From: Acidobacteriota bacterium | Lineage (GTDB): Bacteria > Acidobacteriota > Terriglobia > Acidiferrales > UBA7541 | Assembly (NCBI GenBank): GCA_003223255.1 | Contig: QHYJ01000098.1 | Span: 12,997 to 51,172 of the forward strand | Length of the DNA stretch: 38,176 nt | Reading direction: 5' to 3' | Shown here: positions 1 through 10,056 of the stretch, piece by piece | How positions within the stretch are numbered: position 1 is the stretch's first letter | Layout: the number at the start of each line of letters is the position of its first letter | Notes under the pieces: model-generated | What the model saw: the letters and a program-made list of their open reading frames with translations, nothing else | The model's database searches: none | Told to the model about the DNA's origin: nothing | Made by a program: the position numbers and the translations under genes

Positions 1-1236
1 CCAGAGGAACCGCTGCGCTGCTCCTTCTGCCACAAGACTCAGGAGCAGGTCGAAAAGCTGATCAGTTCGCCTTCGGACTATCCGCGCGCGTACATCTGCA
101 ACGAGTGCGTGGGCGTCTGCCAGACGATTCTGGAAGATGAGAAGCGCGAACAGGCCACGGCCCCCGCGCGGCAGCTTCCCCGGCCGCCGGAAATCAAGCG
201 GTTCCTCGATGGCTACGTCATCGGGCAGGATCGCACGAAGAAAAAGCTTGCGGTGGCGGTGTACAACCACTACAAACGGATTTTCCTGAACAAGCAGCCG
301 GGCGAAGTGGAGCTGAGCAAGTCCAATATTCTGCTGATCGGGCCGACGGGCACGGGCAAGACGCTGCTGGCGCAAACTCTTTCGCGCATGTTGGAAGTGC
401 CGTTTGCCATCGTGGACGCGACGACGCTGACCGAAGCAGGCTACGTCGGAGAAGACGTCGAGAACATTATTCTGAAGCTCTTGCAGGCCGCCGACGGCGA
501 CGTGCAGAAAGCACAGCAAGGCATCATTTACATCGACGAGATTGACAAGATCGCGAAGAAAGATGAAAACCCGTCGATTACGCGCGACGTTTCCGGCGAA
601 GGCGTGCAGCAAGCGCTGCTGAAGATTCTGGAAGGCACGGTGGCCAACGTGCCGCCGCAAGGCGGGCGCAAGCATCCACACCAGGAATTCACGCCGGTGG
701 ACACGACCAACATTCTGTTCATTTGCGGGGGTGCGTTTGTTGGTTTGGAGAAAATCATCGAGAAGCGCACGGGCCGGCGGTCGCTGGGTTTCCACACCGA
801 TGCCACGCCTTCAACTCCGCAGCGGCGGAATACGGAGTTGCTCGAGCAAGTGCAACCCGGCGATTTAATCCGCTACGGGCTGATTCCGGAATTTGTGGGC
901 CGCTTGCCGGTGGCGGGCGTAATGAACGATTTGGACAAAGCCGCACTGGTCAAGATTTTGACGGAGCCGAAGAACGCGCTGTTGAAGCAATACCAGCGGC
1001 TGTTTGAATTTGAGAACGTGCGCTTGCGATTTACTGAGGAAGCGTTGGAAACTGTGGCAGAGTTAGCACTTCAGCGCAAGGTGGGCGCGCGCGGCTTGCG
1101 AATGATTCTGGAAGACCTCATGCTGGAGCTCATGTACCACCTTCCCATGCAACGGAAGGTGCGCGAATTCGTGGTGACTGCGGAAATGGTGCGTACGCGC
1201 GAAATCAACTGGAGCTTGCTTGAAAAAGCCGGATGA
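1..1236 (+). CDS. clpX: ATP-dependent Clp protease ATP-binding subunit ClpX (5' end outside window)
   Basis: ClpX is the AAA+ unfoldase that recognises substrates and feeds them into ClpP in the cytoplasm. The frame is open from base 1, so the first residues lie upstream of the window; 411 codons are visible. The N-terminal zinc-binding domain shows two CxxC pairs (CSFC near residue 7 and CNEC near residue 34 of the visible part). The Walker A motif GPTGTGKT, the Walker B stretch IIYIDEIDK and the sensor/arginine region [11 protein letters not shown] follow in the usual order. The ClpP-docking loop that is often IGF reads LGF here (RRSLGFH). The C-terminal small domain ends at a TGA. lon follows 86 bases downstream on the same strand, the common clpX-lon order; clpP and tig would be expected upstream. 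Nothing looks broken. Confidence 0.97.
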   Translation, partial: PEEPLRCSFCHKTQEQVEKLISSPSDYPRAYICNECVGVCQTILEDEKREQATAPARQLPRPPEIKRFLDGYVIGQDRTKKKLAVAVYNHYKRIFLNKQPGEVELSKSNILLIGPTGTGKTLLAQTLSRMLEVPFAIVDATTLTEAGYVGEDVENIILKLLQAADGDVQKAQQGIIYIDEIDKIAKKDENPSITRDVSGEGVQQALLKILEGTVANVPPQGGRKHPHQEFTPVDTTNILFICGGAFVGLEKIIEKRTGRRSLGFHTDATPSTPQRRNTELLEQVQPGDLIRYGLIPEFVGRLPVAGVMNDLDKAALVKILTEPKNALLKQYQRLFEFENVRLRFTEEALETVAELALQRKVGARGLRMILEDLMLELMYHLPMQRKVREFVVTAEMVRTREINWSLLEKAG

Positions 1237-1322
1237 GCCGGCTCGCGCATCAAATTCAGGGTACGGCCAATCTTCGGCGGTATAGAACTAAGAGGCGGAA
1301 GTAAGGAAGTTCAGGGGCCCGC

Positions 1323-3731
1323 ATGTTTACACGAGAAAAACAAGAGATGAGGCGTGTGCCGATGATGCCGGTGCGAGATATGGTCATCTTCCCGCAGCAG
1401 ATGACGCCGTTTATCGTCGGCCGCGAAGCGAGCGTGCGCGCGCTGGAAGAGGCGCTGGCCAGCGACAAGAAGATTTTTCTGTCCACGCAGCACGACGCTT
1501 CGGTGGATGACCCGAAGCCGGAAGAGATTTACGCGGTCGGAACGCTCGCCAACATCGTGCAAAGCGTGAAACTGCCTGACGGCAACATCAAAGTTTTGGT
1601 CGAAGGCGTGGAGCGCGCCAGGGCGCTGTCTATCGCCACGGAAGAAGGCTTTTTCCGGGCCACGATTCGTTTGCTGGGCCAGCGCGTCGAGGATTCGCCG
1701 CAGGTCAAGCAGATGGTAGAAAAAGTGACCGGGCTGTACGAACAATTCATCAAGCTGTCGCAAAGCCTGAATTACGACACGATGATTGCAGCCGCGCGCG
1801 GAGATGATCCGTCGCGCCTCTCGGACACGATTGCGGCGAACCTGCAGCTTCCCGTGGATGAAAAGCAGGATTTACTAGAAACCGTGGATCCGTTGGAGCG
1901 GCTGAACCGCATCGCAGAAATCCTGGAAATCGAACTGGAGAAGCTGAACGTCGACCGGAACATCAACACGCGCGTGAAGCGCCAGATGGAGCGTGCGCAA
2001 AAAGAGTATTACCTCAACGAAAAGCTGAAAGCCATCCAGAAAGAACTCGGGCGCGGCGAGAAGAGCGAAACCGACGAGCTGAAGAAAAAGATCGATGCCG
2101 CAGGCATGCCCAAGGACGTGCACGAGAAAGCCATCCAGGAGCTGAAGCGCCTGGAGTTGATGCCGCCGATGTCGGCGGAATCCACGGTCAGCCGGAATTA
2201 CCTCGACTGGCTGATTGCGGTGCCGTGGAAGAAGCGCTCCAAAGAAATCCGGGACATCAAGGCCGCGGAGAAGGTGCTCAACGAAGAGCATTATGGACTG
2301 GAGAAGATCAAGGATCGCATCCTGGAGTTCCTTGCCGTGCGCCAGTTGGTGAAAAACCCGAAAGGCTCGATTCTTTGCTTTGTGGGACCTCCGGGTGTGG
2401 GCAAAACTTCGTTGGCCATGTCCATCGGCCATGCCACCGGCCGCAAGTTCGTGCGCGTTTCGCTCGGCGGCGTGCGCGATGAAGCGGAAATTCGCGGCCA
2501 TCGCCGGACGTACATTGGCGCGTTGCCCGGCCAAATCATCCAGATGATGACAAAAGCCGGCACGGTGAACCCGATTTTCGTGCTGGATGAAGTGGACAAA
2601 ATGTCCACGGACTTCCGGGGCGACCCGTCGGCGGCGTTGATGGAAGTGCTGGACCCGGAACTCAACTACGCGTTCACGGATCATTATCTGGACGTTGAAT
2701 ACGATCTTTCGAGAGTGATGTTCGTGTGCACGGCCAACGTGCTGCACACCATTCCGCAACCCCTGCAGGACCGCATGGAAATTCTGCGGCTCCCCGGCTA
2801 CACCGAGCAGGAAAAGATGGAAATTGCGACGCGCTTCCTGCTGAAGCGGGCGCGGGAAGCCACCGGGCTGACCGAGAAGAATCTCAAGTTCATCGAAGAA
2901 GGATTGCTGCACATCATCCGGCACTACACTCATGAAGCTGGAGTGCGCAACCTGGAGCGCGAAATTCAGAACATCGCACGCAAGATGGCGCGCAAAGTCG
3001 TGAGCGACGGCGCGGATTCGGCCGTCGAGATCACCGCGGAAAACGTTAAGGACTTCCTGGGCGTGCTGAAGTACCGCGAGTTCTGGCTGGAGAAGCAAAA
3101 CGAAGTCGGACTGACTACCGGCCTGGCCTGGACGGAAGTGGGAGGATCGGTACTCGCGACCGAAGCAACGCTGATGGAAGGTAAGGGCCGCTTGACGCTG
3201 ACAGGGAAACTAGGCGATGTCATGCAGGAGTCGGCGCAAGCGGCGATGAGTTACGTGCGTTCGCGTTCGAATCTGCTGGGCTTGCAGCGGGATTTCTACC
3301 GCACGATCGACATCCACGTGCACGTTCCGGAAGGCGCGATTCCCAAGGATGGCCCGTCCGCCGGCATCACCATTTGCACATCGATTGTGAGCGCTCTCAC
3401 AAAAATCCCCGTGCGCTGCGACGTGACCATGACCGGCGAAATCACACTGCGCGGCAAAGTTTTGCCCATCGGGGGCGTCAAGGAGAAACTCCTGGCCGCC
3501 CACAGAATGGGCTTGCGTACGGTAGTGCTTCCGAAGGACAATGAGAAGGACCTAGCGGATATCCCGCAAGAGATTCTCTCCAGTCTCACGATCCATTTTG
3601 TCGAGACCATGGATGAAGTGCTGCAGATTGCGCTGGAGCGGCCCATCGTGCCGCTTGAGCATGCCGCGGTAGCGCCCGTCACGGAATCGTTCGTGGCCGG
3701 CACAGAGAAAGACAAGAGTTTGACCAACTAA
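1323..3731 (+). CDS. lon: ATP-dependent protease Lon (endopeptidase La)
   Basis: Cytoplasmic AAA+ serine protease that degrades misfolded and regulatory proteins. The 802-residue product has the full LonA layout: N-terminal substrate-binding LON domain (about 10-200), coiled helical linker, AAA+ module with Walker [10 protein letters not shown] near residue 356 and Walker [11 protein letters not shown], then the protease domain. The catalytic serine sits in PKDGPSAG at residue 679 and the catalytic lysine in GGVKEK at residue 722, the same numbers as in Escherichia coli Lon. The ATG at 1323 is preceded by purine-rich AAGTAAGGAAG but spacing is loose; the start [19 protein letters not shown] fits the family. 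It probably shares transcripts with clpX. Length and motifs indicate an active enzyme. Confidence 0.98.
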   Translation: MFTREKQEMRRVPMMPVRDMVIFPQQMTPFIVGREASVRALEEALASDKKIFLSTQHDASVDDPKPEEIYAVGTLANIVQSVKLPDGNIKVLVEGVERARALSIATEEGFFRATIRLLGQRVEDSPQVKQMVEKVTGLYEQFIKLSQSLNYDTMIAAARGDDPSRLSDTIAANLQLPVDEKQDLLETVDPLERLNRIAEILEIELEKLNVDRNINTRVKRQMERAQKEYYLNEKLKAIQKELGRGEKSETDELKKKIDAAGMPKDVHEKAIQELKRLELMPPMSAESTVSRNYLDWLIAVPWKKRSKEIRDIKAAEKVLNEEHYGLEKIKDRILEFLAVRQLVKNPKGSILCFVGPPGVGKTSLAMSIGHATGRKFVRVSLGGVRDEAEIRGHRRTYIGALPGQIIQMMTKAGTVNPIFVLDEVDKMSTDFRGDPSAALMEVLDPELNYAFTDHYLDVEYDLSRVMFVCTANVLHTIPQPLQDRMEILRLPGYTEQEKMEIATRFLLKRAREATGLTEKNLKFIEEGLLHIIRHYTHEAGVRNLEREIQNIARKMARKVVSDGADSAVEITAENVKDFLGVLKYREFWLEKQNEVGLTTGLAWTEVGGSVLATEATLMEGKGRLTLTGKLGDVMQESAQAAMSYVRSRSNLLGLQRDFYRTIDIHVHVPEGAIPKDGPSAGITICTSIVSALTKIPVRCDVTMTGEITLRGKVLPIGGVKEKLLAAHRMGLRTVVLPKDNEKDLADIPQEILSSLTIHFVETMDEVLQIALERPIVPLEHAAVAPVTESFVAGTEKDKSLTN

Positions 3732-4011
3732 GCAGCGATATTCCGGAAAAGGCTCAAACCCGCGAGTCTGACTGCTTTTGTCAGGCGCGCGAGGGGGGAG
3801 TGTGACCTTCGAAGGGGACCGGAAGCGCCGCGGTTGGAGCAAAGTCCGGTCTGCTCATTTCGGCTGGTTTCGCGTCTTCGGTTCAGGACCTAAGAGCGGT
3901 CAACCGCGAGTTTGGTGCGTCACCTCAAGAACAATCCGGATTCTCAGGGTCAATTCACAATCACATTGGGAAACTATGCCAAAAGAAACACATGTTGAAG
4001 GAAACAATCAG

Positions 4012-5271
<1,260 letters not shown>

Positions 5272-5956
5272 ACCACAGGCACTTTTTCTTCAAGCTATTG
5301 CTATCCGCACAGTGAAGTACAACGGTACTCTCTTCTCGGACTGACTGAGTTATTTTGCCCGATGAGCGGCAGGAGCTGCCTGAGATTCCCGCGCCTGCCG
5401 TTCCCTACGGGCAAGACAGCCTCTGAGGAAATTCAGAAACTTGAGCGTGTTCTCAACGGGAATCTTCTAAGCAAACTCCTGCGGCGCATTTCTCGGATTC
5501 GCGTGGCAGAGGAACCTTCTGTCGGATAATTGCAGCTCCTTTCGGGAACACTTCTCCCACAACGAAGTCTTTTCGCCGGACCAGCGGCGGCGGACATAGA
5601 TCCGCAACAGGTAGCTTGGATCGAAACTACTTAGGCGGTAAAATTAGAGTCGCGCGAACAAGCAGACCGCGAGAGCCTTGGTGCGTATTCGTCTTGGCTT
5701 ATGTCTTCGTGTCTCATATCTGCTCTCCCGCTCAGCGAGGATCCCGGCGAGCCGCGAAAATAACTGAGGTATCTTTAAGATTAACGAAATCCGAGAATCC
5801 GTCAAGTCTTTTACAAAAACTGCATTGTTGGCCCATTTTTCGCGTAACTGAATAACTTTAGAGTACATAGGTCCGAATGACGGCGTTTTTTTGGCAGGGT
5901 CAGGATTGTTCAGGCAGATTGCAATGCTCTCCAAGCAGCGAAGGAATGCTCGTGGG
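5272..5956. other. Convergent intergenic region between rho and cmk
   Basis: About 685 bases separate the stop codons of rho (+) and cmk (-). No tRNA, rRNA, strong terminator or member of the repeat families seen elsewhere in the window could be recognised. The left part holds one short open frame (5362-5529, listed separately). Bases 5760-5880 are noticeably more AT-rich than the surroundings. Longer open frames across the region have composition unlike the neighbouring proteins and no ribosome sites. A non-coding RNA or a decayed gene cannot be excluded. Confidence 0.6.
5362..5529 (+). CDS. Candidate small protein (55 residues), doubtful
   Basis: An ATG frame of 56 codons ending in TAA lies 90 bases after rho. 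The product begins MSGRSCLRFPRLPF and contains a helix-like amphipathic stretch around EEIQKLERVLNGNLLSKLL followed by basic residues. No Shine-Dalgarno sequence is visible before the ATG and I recognise no family. It may be a chance frame; it is listed because the predicted peptide is more protein-like than other frames in this spacer. Confidence 0.18.
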   Translation: MSGRSCLRFPRLPFPTGKTASEEIQKLERVLNGNLLSKLLRRISRIRVAEEPSVG

Positions 5957-6679
5957 TCAAACCTTTTTCGCAGCGCAAACCGGCGCCTCTTTTTGACGTT
6001 CACCCGCGAGCATCACGATGAGGCGTGCGGTTTCTTCGATGCCCATGGCGGTGTTATCCACAAGAACCGCATCTTTCGCACGAACGAGTGGAGACACTTT
6101 CCGTTCGCGATCGCGGCGGTCGCGTTCGTGCACTTCGTCGAGAACTTGGGAGAGCGTGAACGCTTCTCCTTTTTCCTGATGTTCCTTCCAGCGGCGCTCG
6201 GCGCGAACTTCCGGCGAGGCATCGAGAAAAATTTTCAGTTCCGCGTGGGGGAAGACCACGGTGCCGATGTCACGCCCTTCCATCACCACGCCGCCTCCGC
6301 CGCCGGCGCGCTGCTGTTCAGCTACGAGCACGCGCCGTACAGCAGCAATGGTGGCGAGTTGCGAAGCAGCTTGCGCGACTTCCGCGGTGCGAATCTCGTT
6401 GGTTACTTCTCTCCCATCCAGAAAGACACGATTTTTCGCGCCGACTGCTTCGCATTCTGGCGTTGGCGGCTTCAGCTCGATGTGCGTTTCTTTGGCCAAT
6501 GCTTCGAGCGACGCATCGCTGTTAGGCGGAACATTTCGTTCTAGTGCTTTCAGTGCCAACGCGCGATACATGGCGCCGCTATCGAGATAGGAATATCCGA
6601 GGAGCGCCGCCACGCGCCGCGCTACGCTGCTCTTACCGGAACCCGCCGGCCCGTCAATCGTGATTGTCAGTTTTTGCAT
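5957..6679 (-). CDS. cmk: (d)CMP kinase
   Basis: Phosphorylates CMP and dCMP with ATP in pyrimidine nucleotide recycling. The P-loop GPAGSGKSS lies at residues 9-17 of the chosen start, followed by the nucleotide-binding motif DSGAMYRALA and the conserved EGRDIGTVVFPHA segment, where the Arg and Asp contact CMP. The lid region contains RDRRDRERKVSPL. From the ATG at 6679 the protein has 240 residues, close to the usual 220-230. In-frame ATG 6718 and TTG 6742 would add 13-21 residues with no family support; no start has a good Shine-Dalgarno sequence. It is the last gene of the leftward housekeeping block and converges on rho across a long spacer. Confidence 0.94.
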   Translation of the reverse strand: MQKLTITIDGPAGSGKSSVARRVAALLGYSYLDSGAMYRALALKALERNVPPNSDASLEALAKETHIELKPPTPECEAVGAKNRVFLDGREVTNEIRTAEVAQAASQLATIAAVRRVLVAEQQRAGGGGGVVMEGRDIGTVVFPHAELKIFLDASPEVRAERRWKEHQEKGEAFTLSQVLDEVHERDRRDRERKVSPLVRAKDAVLVDNTAMGIEETARLIVMLAGERQKEAPVCAAKKV

Positions 6680-6817
6680 GCTTTCGACGGCTTGGTGATG
6701 GCCTTGAGTTTTGGTCATTGCTGTTTTGTTACACGAAAACAATCTGCCAGAAGCGGACTCCCAGCTCGATTGGGATACCTTCCGTACTTCTAACTGTAAA
6801 TTGTCGACGCAACTTCT

Positions 6818-7582
6818 TTAAAATCCCATGATGTTGTAGCCGCAATCGACGTAAATCGTCTCGCCAGTGATGCCGGAGCCTGCTTCGGAAAGCAGAAACG
6901 CCGCGGTGGCGCCTACTTCGCCGGGATCCACGTTGCGCTTCATCGGCGCGCGCTCCGCATGGGATTTCAGCATGTCGCCCAAACCGGAAATACCGCGCGC
7001 AGCAAGCGTTTTGATCGGTCCCGCAGAGATCGCGTTGACACGAATCGCTTTGGGTCCAAAGTCGTTGGCCAAATAGCGCACGCTCGCTTCCAGCGCGGCC
7101 TTGGCCACCCCCATGACGTTGTACCGAGGCACGACTTTTTCTGCGCCATAGTAAGTCAGCGTGACTATGCCTCCGCCGGAAGTCATCATGGGAGCCGCAG
7201 CGCGCGCCACCGCAATCAGCGAATAGACGCTAATGTCGTGCGCAATGCGAAAGCCTTCGCGCGTGGTGTTGAAAAAATCGCCTTGCAATTCTTCTGCGGG
7301 AGCGAACGCCACGCTGTGCACAAGGCCGTGCAGCACGCCGTAGCGCGAGTTCAACTCTTCGAAAAGTTTGGCAATTTGTTCGTCGAAGGAAACATCACAC
7401 ATGAAGCCCGCCGCCCCGGGGAGATCGGCGATCAAGTCTTTGGCTTCCTGCTCCAGGCGCTCATTCTGATAGGTGATCGCCAGCCGCCAGCCTGCCGCGT
7501 GCAGCTTTTGCGCAATGGCCCAGGCGATGCTGCGCTTGTTGGCCAAGCCGAAGATTACAGCGGTTTTTTGCGTATCGCTCAT
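6818..7582 (-). CDS. fabI: Enoyl-[acyl-carrier-protein] reductase (NADH) FabI
   Basis: Catalyses the last reduction of each fatty-acid elongation cycle in the cytoplasm. It is a short-chain dehydrogenase fold of 254 residues. The FabI-type cofactor motif GLANKRSIAWAIA is at residues 13-25. The catalytic Tyr and Lys are in YNVMGVAK, with Tyr near 154 and Lys near 161 (Y-x6-K), and the second conserved Tyr is in LTYYGAE. The segment ISAGPIKTLAA is the substrate loop usual for the family. The ATG at 7582 has GGGGA seven bases upstream; an in-frame TTG at 7588 is less likely. It lies between cmk and mutL on the same strand, with about 140 bases of low-complexity spacer before it. Confidence 0.97.
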   Translation of the reverse strand: MSDTQKTAVIFGLANKRSIAWAIAQKLHAAGWRLAITYQNERLEQEAKDLIADLPGAAGFMCDVSFDEQIAKLFEELNSRYGVLHGLVHSVAFAPAEELQGDFFNTTREGFRIAHDISVYSLIAVARAAAPMMTSGGGIVTLTYYGAEKVVPRYNVMGVAKAALEASVRYLANDFGPKAIRVNAISAGPIKTLAARGISGLGDMLKSHAERAPMKRNVDPGEVGATAAFLLSEAGSGITGETIYVDCGYNIMGF

Positions 7583-7724
7583 TCTCAAGTCCCCAGTCTT
7601 CGGTCGTCAGTTTCCCGTTCTTCATTCCCGGTTGTTAGTCTTGGCTGTAAGAATAGAAACGGACACCCTACCCTGGTGCTGCACTGTTTTTCTTACTCAT
7701 CACTCGCCACTCACCCCTCACTTC

Positions 7725-9713
7725 TTAAATGCGGTGAAACGCTTTCTCAATCTCTTTTACGGAGTAGCGCAGGACCACGGGCCGTCCGTGAGGACAGCTC
7801 ATGGGACAATCCGTTTTTGCCAGCGCATCCAGCAGCCACTCCATTTTAGTTGGTTCAAGCGGCATGTTCACTTTGATGGCCGCGTGGCAAGCGGTTGACG
7901 CTGCGATTTTCGCTTGCAGCGTTTCGATGGAAATCGCGGCGTTCTCGCGCTCGATGCCATCGAGAATTTCACGCAGCAGTGTTTCCGCGTCCGGCGCCGC
8001 AACCCCTGCAGGCACCGCCTGAATCGCTACGCTCTTTGGTCCCATCAGCTCGACTTCAAAGCCGTTCGCGCCAAGTTCCTCTGCGATTTTTTCAAACGTA
8101 ACGATCTGCCGCGGCGAAAGCTCGATCACCAGGGGCATGAGCATGCGTTGCGCTTCGATTTTGCCCGCGCGGCGCGCTTCGAGGTGCTGTTCGAACAGCA
8201 CGCGCTCGTGCGCCACGTGCTCATCGACGATCCACAAACCCTCGCCGTTTACCGCGACGATGAAGCTGGCGTTGACCTGCCCCAACGGCTTTAGGTCGGC
8301 AATTTGCTCCGGGCGTGGAAGCGTAGCAGGTGCATCTGCGCCCGGAGCGGCGAGGTTTCCGGCCCAATTCGAACCGGCGGCAATCTGCGCGGCAGCGGCA
8401 GCGGGAGCGGCGGCAGCGCCAAGGGCCATACTGGAACTGAATGGAATACGCTGCTCGACCGCCTGCAGCGGTGCATTCGAAAGGTCGAATCCGCCGTCAG
8501 AGACGGCGCCGGAACCCAGCCCGAAATCCTCCATCGGCGGAACCACGGCGCGCGGCACGCGCGATCCTTCCGGCCGGGGCGTGATTCCGCCGGAGAATCC
8601 TCCGTTCCCGAAGCCGGGCGCTTGCGGTGCTGTGGGCGTGGCTGCAGCTGCCGCGAAACTCGCAATGGGCCGCACGTTCATGAGCGCTTGGCGAATGGTG
8701 TCGCGCGTGAAATCGTGCACAAATTGCGAGCGCCGGAAGCGCACTTCGATTTTGGCTGGATGCACGTTGACGTCGACTTCTTCGTAAGGCATGTCGAGAA
8801 ACAGCAACGTAGCGGGAAAGACTGCCGGCGGCAGGATGTTGCGGTAGGCTTCGTGAATCGCGTGGAGGATCAGCCGGTCGCGCACCAAGCGGCGGTTCAC
8901 AAAAATGTAGATGCCGTTGCGGTTCAGGCGCTGCGCTTCCGGGCGCGAAGTAAATCCGGTCACGGTCAGCGACGCCTTCTGTTCTTCGGGATCGAGCTGT
9001 GGTTCGGTGATGGCCGCGCGGAAGGGCGCGGAAACCGATGGAATTTCGACCAGCTCATCGAGCGCTTGGCGACCAAAGAGCTGGTAAACGCGGTCGGCGA
9101 GCTTTTCTGCGGGCGCACAGCTGATGATCTCCTGCGTCGGCGTCGAGAGAATGAATTGTTTGCCCGGATTGGCCAGAGCGTAGTGCGTGACGAGCGAAGC
9201 GATGTGGCCCAGTTCCGTCGTATCCGATTTCAGAAATTTCCGCCGCGCGGGCACGCAATAAAAAATGTCAGCAACACTGACGGTGGTACCCAAAGGCATT
9301 CCCGCAGGCTTCACGCCGACGAGTTTGCCGCCTGCAAACTCAACGCGCGTGCCTTCCCCTCCGGATTCGTCGCGTGTTTCGAGGAGCAGGCGAGAGACGG
9401 CCGCAATCGACGGCAGCGCTTCGCCGCGAAAGCCGAGTGTGGCGATGGAAAGCAGATCGTCGGCGGTTTTCAGTTTGCTGGTCGCGTGGCGTTCGAACGC
9501 CAGCAGCGCGTCGTCGTGAGTCATGCCGTGGCCGTCGTCGGTCACGCGGATCATGCGCTTGCCGCCCTGCTCGACCTCGATGCGCACCGTCTTCGCGCCG
9601 GCATCGAGCGCGTTTTCGAGCAGTTCTTTCACCGCCGACGCCGGCCGCGCGACCACTTCGCCCGCCGCAATTCTATTCGCGACCGATTCGGGGAGTATGC
9701 GAATGCGCGACAT
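7725..9713 (-). CDS. mutL: DNA mismatch repair protein MutL (endonuclease type)
   Basis: Mismatch-repair ATPase that links MutS recognition to strand nicking. The N-terminal GHKL ATPase has NRIAAGEVV, ENALDAGA, the DDGHGM turn and GFRGEALPSIA. A Pro/Gly/Ala-rich linker covers about residues 345-470. The C-terminal dimerisation domain carries DEHVAHERVLFE, a variant of the DQHA(x)2E(x)4E metal-binding motif, plus ACHAAIK and CPHGRP. These are hallmarks of MutL proteins that nick DNA themselves, as in bacteria lacking MutH. The second motif residue is Glu instead of Gln, and Val replaces Ala. 662 residues, ATG at 9713. The stop codon of the frameshifted gene upstream lies one base before this ATG, so translation was probably coupled. 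Confidence 0.97.
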   Translation of the reverse strand: MSRIRILPESVANRIAAGEVVARPASAVKELLENALDAGAKTVRIEVEQGGKRMIRVTDDGHGMTHDDALLAFERHATSKLKTADDLLSIATLGFRGEALPSIAAVSRLLLETRDESGGEGTRVEFAGGKLVGVKPAGMPLGTTVSVADIFYCVPARRKFLKSDTTELGHIASLVTHYALANPGKQFILSTPTQEIISCAPAEKLADRVYQLFGRQALDELVEIPSVSAPFRAAITEPQLDPEEQKASLTVTGFTSRPEAQRLNRNGIYIFVNRRLVRDRLILHAIHEAYRNILPPAVFPATLLFLDMPYEEVDVNVHPAKIEVRFRRSQFVHDFTRDTIRQALMNVRPIASFAAAAATPTAPQAPGFGNGGFSGGITPRPEGSRVPRAVVPPMEDFGLGSGAVSDGGFDLSNAPLQAVEQRIPFSSSMALGAAAAPAAAAAQIAAGSNWAGNLAAPGADAPATLPRPEQIADLKPLGQVNASFIVAVNGEGLWIVDEHVAHERVLFEQHLEARRAGKIEAQRMLMPLVIELSPRQIVTFEKIAEELGANGFEVELMGPKSVAIQAVPAGVAAPDAETLLREILDGIERENAAISIETLQAKIAASTACHAAIKVNMPLEPTKMEWLLDALAKTDCPMSCPHGRPVVLRYSVKEIEKAFHRI

Positions 9714-9714
9714 C

Positions 9715-10006
9715 TTAGCTCTGGCGCACTCTTGAATTGTGAGGGTTCATTGCCTTTTCTCTCTTCCTTCTCACCATGGCAAGAGCGACTTTATTTGCCG
9801 CGAGAAATCCCGCGGCTAGCATGCCAATCTGCCAGCAAAACTGCAAACCTCCGAAGAGGCCAATCTGAGATGCTTCCCAACGTGTCGAGTAAAGAGCTGC
9901 GCAAGCAAACAAGTGTCCCAATCATCGCAAACAAAAAGGGATTGTTCGTACGGCTCTGCCAAGCCATAACCATCAGAAACGCAGTGAGAGCCCCCAATCC
10001 TCGCAT
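9715..10006 (-). pseudogene. Small multi-span membrane protein, broken by one frameshift
   Basis: Two overlapping reading frames read as one protein of about 97 residues if a single base near 9916 is ignored. The first part runs from ATG 10006 (MRGLGALTAFLMVMAWQSR) to NPFLFAMIG, and the second continues HLFACAALYSTRW to MVRRKREKAMN and ends at TAA 9715-9717. The joined product has three hydrophobic stretches and a basic C-terminal tail, as expected of a small inner-membrane protein. AGGAAAGGCAAAAAGGCG before the ATG can serve as ribosome site. The stop lies one base before the mutL ATG, and aspS ends about 50 bases upstream, so the gene sits inside an apparent aspS-mutL operon. No family was recognised. 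A sequencing error would restore it. Confidence 0.55.
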
Positions 10007-10056
10007 CGCCTTTTTGCCTTTCCTAAACTACCGCAAAAAAGTTGGACACAAGGATA

